Shown: positions 5,771 through 9,584 of the stretch, one piece after another
How positions within the stretch are numbered: the stretch's first letter is position 1
Layout: every line of letters starts with the position of its first letter
Origin: Clostridia bacterium
GTDB taxonomy: Bacteria > Bacillota_A > Clostridia > UBA1212 > UBA1255
Reading direction: 5' to 3'
Assembly (NCBI GenBank): GCA_017522515.1
Contig: JAFWZH010000289.1
Span: forward strand, 1 to 9,584
DNA: 9,584 nt
The notes under the pieces: model-generated
Told to the model about the DNA's origin: nothing
The model's input: the letters and a program-made list of their open reading frames with translations, nothing else
Databases searched by the model: none
Program-made: the position numbers and the translations under genes

Positions 5771-6058
5771 TTAGTTATTGGAAATTGGGAAAAGCTTTAG
5801 AAATTCTTCTAAGGCTTTTTTTGTTTCTTTGTCCTTTCTTGAAGTCAGGCCTTCAATCATTTTTACAATGCGTTGATTCATTGCCTGATTGAACTGAGAA
5901 TCATTTTTTTTATCAGCGATGAGCTTATCCATGTAGGCGATTTTTGCACGGTCCAGGAGTTCCTTTTTTTCTTTTTCTCGCTGAGCTTTTAGATTTTCAA
6001 GTTCCTTTAGTTTCTGTTCGAGTTCTTCATCACTGTAATATTTAATTGCTTTCGGCAT
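5771..6058 (-). CDS. Small charged helical protein, possible mobilisation accessory
   Basis: The 95-residue product is almost all charged helix: DEELEQKLKELENLKAQREKEKKELLDRAK (residues 10-39) is a strong coiled-coil candidate, followed by RIVKMIEGLTSRKDKETKKALEEFLKLF near the C-terminus. I do not recognise a named family. The start has GGAG about 10 nt upstream on the minus strand and lies inside the end of the preceding gene (17-bp overlap), so the two are translationally linked. Its place in the operon that diverges from the relaxase gene across oriT matches the small traC/traD or mobC genes of MOBQ systems, which help the relaxase bind or open oriT. That role is inferred from position and size. 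Confidence 0.65.
   Translation of the reverse strand: MPKAIKYYSDEELEQKLKELENLKAQREKEKKELLDRAKIAYMDKLIADKKNDSQFNQAMNQRIVKMIEGLTSRKDKETKKALEEFLKLFPISNN
5790..5822 (+). terminator. Intrinsic terminator for the 5297-5764 gene, inside the convergent CDS
   Basis: AAAAGCTTTAGAA (5790-5802) pairs with TTCTAAGGCTTTT (5807-5819), a 13-bp stem with one G-U pair and a 4-nt ATTC loop, running into seven T residues (5816-5822). It lies 26 bp past the plus-strand stop but within the last codons of the minus-strand gene, so it also encodes the KKALEEFLKLF tail of that protein. Confidence 0.78.
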
Positions 6059-6392
6059 TTTTTTGATTCTCCTTTTTTGCTTGTTCTATCAGTTTATCCT
6101 GAGCTTCAATTTCTGCAGCAAATAGTTCCTTGAACTTATTGATCGCTTCCAGGTCCTGCGGCCGGAGACTTTTTGTTTTTTCAAACAACTGGAAAACTTT
6201 TTTATATCCCCAGATGCTTAAAATAATTCCACCCAAAATATATTTTATTTTGTTTTCGGCCTTTCTTTTTGCATCTTTCTGCAGCCGTTCTTTTCTGAGA
6301 TTCTTGCGTTTTTTCTGGACTTCACGGAACTTTGTTTCTTGTTTGTAATCTTCAATCCGCTTGTCAATTTGTTCATCAGTAAGTTTTGCCAT
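6042..6392 (-). CDS. TraD/MobC-like relaxosome accessory protein
   Basis: I choose the ATG at 6392 (MAKLTDEQ), giving 116 residues; a longer reading needs a TTG at 6437 and adds a hydrophobic stretch with no family support. Residues 20-48 are very basic. They lead into RKAENKIKYILGGIIL (43-58), which resembles the K-x-R-x-x-x-x-x-ILGGL-type motif of small TraD and MobC proteins of MOBQ plasmids. The same stretch (51-63) could instead be a short membrane segment. The C-terminal half is helical and acidic. The gene starts about 95 bp from oriT and diverges from the relaxase gene, the usual MOBQ arrangement. No clear ribosome site precedes the start. A TATAAT on the minus strand at 6474-6479 may be its promoter. 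Confidence 0.6.
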   Translation of the reverse strand: MAKLTDEQIDKRIEDYKQETKFREVQKKRKNLRKERLQKDAKRKAENKIKYILGGIILSIWGYKKVFQLFEKTKSLRPQDLEAINKFKELFAAEIEAQDKLIEQAKKENQKNAESN

Positions 6393-6473
6393 CACTAATA
6401 ATATAATGCTTTTCTTTGCAAAAATGAAGAACAACAATTCTGTTTTCTTGCCGTTTTAGAAATATCTTAGTAT

Positions 6474-6479
6474 ATTATA
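6474..6479 (-). promoter_or_regulatory. Candidate -10 box for the divergent mobilisation operon
   Basis: The minus strand has a perfect TATAAT here, about 80 bp upstream of the 6392 start and directly beside the oriT repeats. The only -35 I can propose is a weak TTTCAT inside the oriT hairpin, so relaxosome proteins bound at oriT could repress it. Low confidence. Confidence 0.35.
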
Positions 6480-6485
6480 AAAGAC

Positions 6486-6564
6486 CCTTTAGCTAATGAA
6501 ATTAGATAAAGGCGCACTGATACAAACTATTTTAGTCTCGCTTTGCTTTCCTAAAATAGTTTGT
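6486..6564 (-). other. oriT: Origin of transfer (oriT), MOBQ type
   Basis: Read on the minus strand, a 14-bp perfect inverted repeat (6522-6535 with 6551-6564, 15-nt spacer) is followed after 3 nt by AGTGCGCCTTT (6508-6518). This matches the AAGTGCGCCCT nic core of RSF1010-like MOBQ plasmids. By analogy the nick lies between G6513 and C6512. A second imperfect repeat, 6486-6497 with 6501-6512 (11 of 12 pairs), sits just past the nick. The relaxase gene lies 345 bp away. With this polarity the small genes at 6392-5771 enter the recipient early and the relaxase gene last. Confidence 0.85.
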
Positions 6565-6908
6565 TCAGTCAAAACCCGCAAGGGGTTTTGGTGGGGGTCT
6601 CTTGCCCTTGGCAATTCACTCCCACGCGCCTAGATTTCGCTTCCAGCCGGTTCAGTCTTACAAGTCCCCAAAAGGACTTTCCAGACAAAATGGCCTGGCT
6701 TTCAGCGACTTGGGGTTATTTCCCAAGACCCTAGAGGGTTATCCACCCTCACGATTTTCTGCGTTCAGCATCACTCTGGCCGGTTGTTGCGGCCGCCGTT
6801 CTGCTTCGCTTGAAAATCTCCTCTGGACCAAAGAGCCTTCCTCTTTGGAAACTTGCGTCAGGAATCTCGGACTCCCGACACCTACTTTTATCTTTTGTGG
6901 AGGTTCAA
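6565..6908 (+). other. Hairpin-rich leader between oriT and the relaxase gene
   Basis: I see no credible gene here, but many stems: 6571-6577/6583-6589 (GCAA plus G loop), 6602-6606/6610-6614, CTTGGG/CCCAAG near 6709-6727, GAGGGT/ACCCTC near 6734-6750, and CCAAAGAG/CTCTTTGG (6828-6835/6841-6848). The stretch is clearly more GC-rich than the flanking genes. It may be a structured 5' leader controlling relaxase synthesis, or single-strand structures serving transfer or complementary-strand priming. GGAGG at 6899-6903 is the relaxase ribosome site. Confidence 0.5.
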
Positions 6909-9398
6909 ATGCTTTATCATTTTTGTGGAAAAATTGTAAAAAGATCCGGCGGAAAAGATGCGACTGCAGCTTGTGCCTACAACACAAGATCATGTGTCTA
7001 TGACCGAACAACTGGCCTTGAATGGAATCATACTTACCATAAGGACAAGGCAGTCTATAATCATCGTTATCTGCCTGCAGATCATCCTGACTGGGCAGAG
7101 GTCCAAAAGGACAAAAAGGGCCGTGATGATTACGGCGAATTCTGGAATCTTGTTGAAGAAAAAGAAAACAGAAAAAACTCTCAATTTGCCAGGGCAATTG
7201 ATTTAGCCTATCAGTCAGAATTTACTCCTGAACAGAATAGAAAAGTTCTTGAAAGATGGATTGAAAAAAACTGGACGAGCAGGGGACTTAGTGTTGATGT
7301 TTCGGAACATCACGGACATGTTGAAGAGGATGGAACTTCAAACAGTAATGACCATGCACATCTTTTAATCCCAACTCGAAAAATGGATAAAACCGGATGG
7401 ACTACTAAAGACCGTGAATCCAATGATCATACCTACTGGCAGGAAGTAATCCGCAGATCCTGGGCAGAAGAAAACAATCTTATGTTTGATGAGATTTTCA
7501 TTGAAAAACATAAGGAAGAATATGATCAGATTGAAAAAGAAATAAAGAATGACTATGAAAATCAGGATGAATTGCATAGGGAAGTCTTGAACAGACTTTA
7601 TGATGAACATCCTGATGAATGGATTTATATAAGCGAAAAGACTCTTCCTGAACAAAGAGAAGAGGTTGACCTCTGGCTTGATGAAGAAGAAGCTAAGGAA
7701 AAACCAAACAAAAAACGCATCGAACGTTTTGAAAAGAAGTTCCAGGAACTGGACCGTGAAGCTCAGCAGCACATGGGAAAAGCTCACAGAATGGCCAAGA
7801 AAGGCAAAGAAACAAAGCGAAAAAAATATCGCAGTGAACAGAACCAGGCAGATGCAAAAGCTGCAGAAGTGAATTCTCAGACAACTGAACTTGAACAGAA
7901 TGCTGCAGCAGAAGATCCTATGTTGTCAGACAATGAAATCAATTTTGAAGAAACTCTTTCAGGAGTGGCCGGCTTGTCTGCAGAAAGAGATCCTGAACCA
8001 GAAGCACAGATTGATTTTTCAAAAATGGATGTTTCTGAGGAAGAACTTGAAGCTACTCTTAAGGATGATCCTGAATATCAGAAACTCATTAAAGAACGTA
8101 ATAGTCTCATCAAAGAGATTGAAGAATCTGAACGAACAGAGCAGGAGATTGAGAAAATCCGTAAAGAAATTATGGAAATTGAAACTCTTGAAAATCTCAA
8201 TAAGTATCGTAACGAAGTTCTTGAGCCTCGTAGAAAAGTTGTTCAGAAAGAAGCTGAAAAACTTGCAATCTTTGAGGACATTAAATATGGCAATGAAAAA
8301 GAAAGTGAAATCAAAATTGTCATTGATCAGACCATGTATTCAGAACTTGAATACGAACATACAGATGATGCTCTTCTAGTTGTTTCAAAAATTGAAATGT
8401 TCCATAACCGCAAGGAAAATGAGGTTTTTGATTCCGAGAATGAAAAGCAGCAGAGTGATCTTGAAGATGTTCGAGAGAAAGTATCAGGTTTTAGTCTTGC
8501 TAAATGGGCAAAGAAAATAAAGGAAGTTTTCACAAAGATAAAAGAGAAGGCTGCAGAAATTATTGCAAATTCTCCACTCAGAATATTCAAGGTATTCAGG
8601 TTCCAGGAGAAAACTGTAAATGAACGAGAACTTGAACTTAAGAATCTTCAGGAACAAAAGAAAGCTGAACAGACTCAGAAAGTAGAACAGAAACCGGCCA
8701 TTCCTGAACAGAAGCAATTCAGAATTGAAGATACTAAGCTTTATCACAGAATTGTTGATATGACACCGGTTGAATGGAATAAGTTCATGGAGAATTATGA
8801 AAAGCGATATTCTTATGTTGATAATGCAGTAGGAGAGTATGGCAAAATTCTTAAAAGCGAAGAAATGAAGGCTAGGGCAAAATGGGTAAAAATGCAGAGC
8901 AAACCTATTATTGATCTTTTTGTAAAACAAAGGGATATGGATAAAAGGAAGCTTAATGGTCTTGGTTCAAAACCTACGCTTGAAAAGGAAAGTCATAATA
9001 TTTTCGGACATACATATTATGCAGCAGATGGAGAATCATATCGAGATTACTTTGACTATAGAGTCCATCAGAACTCGTTGATCACAAAATGGGAAAATGA
9101 TTATAACCGCATAAAAACTGATGTAAATTATTGGAATACGGCTATAAAGGACCTTCAGGAAGAAAAATATGTCCGCACCTGCAATGTAATTCAGAATCAT
9201 TTTTCAGGAGTCTGGAACCAGGTGAAAGATGGCGGAAACAGACTTCTTGATATTGATAAAGAGTTTGAGCCATTTAGACTTACTAAAAAAATTGTAGAAA
9301 CATTAAAGCCGGTTAAAGACCAGGAATATAAAGCATACAGAGCTCAGAAAACTCTTGAAAAAACTAACGATAAGAATATAGGAATGGGCCGTTCTTAG
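6909..9398 (+). CDS. mobA: MobA/MobL-family (MOBQ) relaxase with long C-terminal extension
   Basis: I start at ATG 6909 (MLYHFCGKIV), which has GGAGG 5-6 nt upstream and matches the family N-terminus; the frame is open back to 6810 but without support. In this 829-residue protein, AACAYNTR holds the likely nucleophile Tyr24, WNLVEEKENRKNSQFAR (residues 79-95) is the family W-N-x-V-E-x-x-E-x-R-K-N segment, and His134 with NDHAHLL (His149, His151) forms the three-His metal site. The enzyme nicks oriT, stays bound to the 5' end and leads the strand to a type IV secretion system supplied by another element. Beyond about residue 230 lie some 600 residues of mostly Glu/Lys-rich coiled coil. These include a basic patch near 290-320 and a less charged part with FGHTYYAADGESYRDYFDY (about 698-716). 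I see no helicase or primase motif. Primer-release or coupling functions are possible. Confidence 0.92.
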   Translation: MLYHFCGKIVKRSGGKDATAACAYNTRSCVYDRTTGLEWNHTYHKDKAVYNHRYLPADHPDWAEVQKDKKGRDDYGEFWNLVEEKENRKNSQFARAIDLAYQSEFTPEQNRKVLERWIEKNWTSRGLSVDVSEHHGHVEEDGTSNSNDHAHLLIPTRKMDKTGWTTKDRESNDHTYWQEVIRRSWAEENNLMFDEIFIEKHKEEYDQIEKEIKNDYENQDELHREVLNRLYDEHPDEWIYISEKTLPEQREEVDLWLDEEEAKEKPNKKRIERFEKKFQELDREAQQHMGKAHRMAKKGKETKRKKYRSEQNQADAKAAEVNSQTTELEQNAAAEDPMLSDNEINFEETLSGVAGLSAERDPEPEAQIDFSKMDVSEEELEATLKDDPEYQKLIKERNSLIKEIEESERTEQEIEKIRKEIMEIETLENLNKYRNEVLEPRRKVVQKEAEKLAIFEDIKYGNEKESEIKIVIDQTMYSELEYEHTDDALLVVSKIEMFHNRKENEVFDSENEKQQSDLEDVREKVSGFSLAKWAKKIKEVFTKIKEKAAEIIANSPLRIFKVFRFQEKTVNERELELKNLQEQKKAEQTQKVEQKPAIPEQKQFRIEDTKLYHRIVDMTPVEWNKFMENYEKRYSYVDNAVGEYGKILKSEEMKARAKWVKMQSKPIIDLFVKQRDMDKRKLNGLGSKPTLEKESHNIFGHTYYAADGESYRDYFDYRVHQNSLITKWENDYNRIKTDVNYWNTAIKDLQEEKYVRTCNVIQNHFSGVWNQVKDGGNRLLDIDKEFEPFRLTKKIVETLKPVKDQEYKAYRAQKTLEKTNDKNIGMGRS

Positions 9399-9448
9399 AG
9401 TGTTCCAGATTGCAATAATCCGTATAAATGGTCGAGAAAAAATGAAAT

Positions 9449-9486
9449 AACGCAATCTAGAACAGTCTAGGTTGCGTTTTGTTTTT
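9449..9486 (+). terminator. Strong intrinsic terminator after the relaxase gene
   Basis: AACGCAATCTAGA (9449-9461) pairs over 13 positions (one G-U) with TCTAGGTTGCGTT (9466-9478) around an ACAG loop, followed by TTTTGTTTTT. It lies 50 bp past the relaxase stop and touches the stop of the converging gene. A run of T on the other strand also makes it a fair terminator for that gene. Confidence 0.88.
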
Positions 9487-9584
9487 ACTGATGTGAAAGT
9501 ACAGCTTCACGCAGAATAGAATTTATTCTAGTCTGATAACCTTTCCCTTGAGCTTTCAGAGCTTCCAGGACATCAAGATCAATC
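9485..9584 (-). CDS. BrnA-like antitoxin, C-terminal fragment
   Basis: The minus strand is open from the window end (frame at 9583) to a TAA at 9485, giving 32 residues: IDLDVLEALKAQGKG, then YQTRINSILREAVLSHQ. This closely resembles the C-terminal RHH segment of BrnA antitoxins (typically ID-x-DVLE-x-x-KAQGKGYQTRIN-x-x-LR). BrnA neutralises the ribonuclease toxin BrnT and represses the brnTA operon. The toxin gene would lie upstream, outside the window. Only the DNA-binding C-terminal part is visible, so another CopG-like protein of the same group is possible. Confidence 0.8.
   Translation of the reverse strand, partial: IDLDVLEALKAQGKGYQTRINSILREAVLSHQ

Noticed and set aside
6042..6437. 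Longer 131-residue form of the TraD-like protein starting at a TTG
   Set aside because: The added 15 residues look like a chance hydrophobic stretch, and the ATG at 6392 gives a typical MAKLTDEQ start.
6602..7003. A 133-codon plus-strand frame reading into the relaxase gene
   Set aside because: It overlaps the relaxase start in another frame, has no ribosome site, and its codons follow hairpin sequences. I read the stretch as a leader.
6739..7197. A 152-codon minus-strand frame
   Set aside because: It is a shadow opposite the relaxase N-terminus, whose conserved motifs are on the plus strand.

Overview
This window looks like the backbone of a mobilisable, low-GC, theta-type plasmid or a plasmid-derived integrated element. 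It carries a partition locus, a replication initiator with 22-bp iterons, a long non-coding region, and a MOBQ-type mobilisation module with an oriT. Accessory genes are cut by both window ends: a Fic protein on the left and a BrnA-type antitoxin on the right. The host is uncertain. AT-rich DNA, A/T-rich codons and AGGAG-type ribosome sites fit a gut or rumen bacterium such as Treponema or a Firmicute, but nothing here fixes the phylum.

Layout. 1-405 (-) is the N-terminal 135 codons of a Fic-family protein. 406-925 is regulatory DNA: six exact TCTCCTAT/ATAGGAGA octamers, then an array of AATAGT/ACTATT hexamers phased mostly at 11 bp, likely the centromere and operator of the par locus. 926-2033 (+) holds parA and a small ribbon-helix-helix (RHH) partner gene. 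2140-4066 (+) holds an unrecognised 278-residue gene overlapping a probable rep gene by 20 bp. The last codons of rep already lie in a four-copy 22-bp iteron array (4014-4101).

4102-5296 has no credible protein gene but is rich in structure. About 4236-4880 reads as a large folded RNA: at least ten helices, including one pairing segments about 330 nt apart, behind an extended -10 promoter. Next come two diverged tandem blocks of about 150 bp, each with three 15-bp interrupted palindromes at 21-23 bp spacing; several arms have changed on both sides so that pairing is kept. The second block feeds a good promoter whose predicted start is one base before the ATG of a 155-residue coiled-coil gene (5297-5764).

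5771-6392 (-) holds two overlapping small genes, one with a TraD/MobC-like motif, diverging from the relaxase gene across an oriT (6486-6564) whose nic-like core reads AGTGCGCC on the minus strand. 6565-6908 is a hairpin-rich leader. 6909-9398 (+) encodes an 829-residue MobA/MobL relaxase with a long unrecognised C-terminal part, ended by a strong terminator. 9485-9584 (-) is the end of a BrnA-like antitoxin gene.

Together the genes give stable inheritance (ParA/RHH/centromere), copying (Rep/iterons), transfer in trans (oriT, relaxase, accessory proteins) and probable post-segregational or stress functions (Fic, BrnA). The two least explained elements, and the best candidates for something undescribed, are the large RNA and the co-varying palindrome array.
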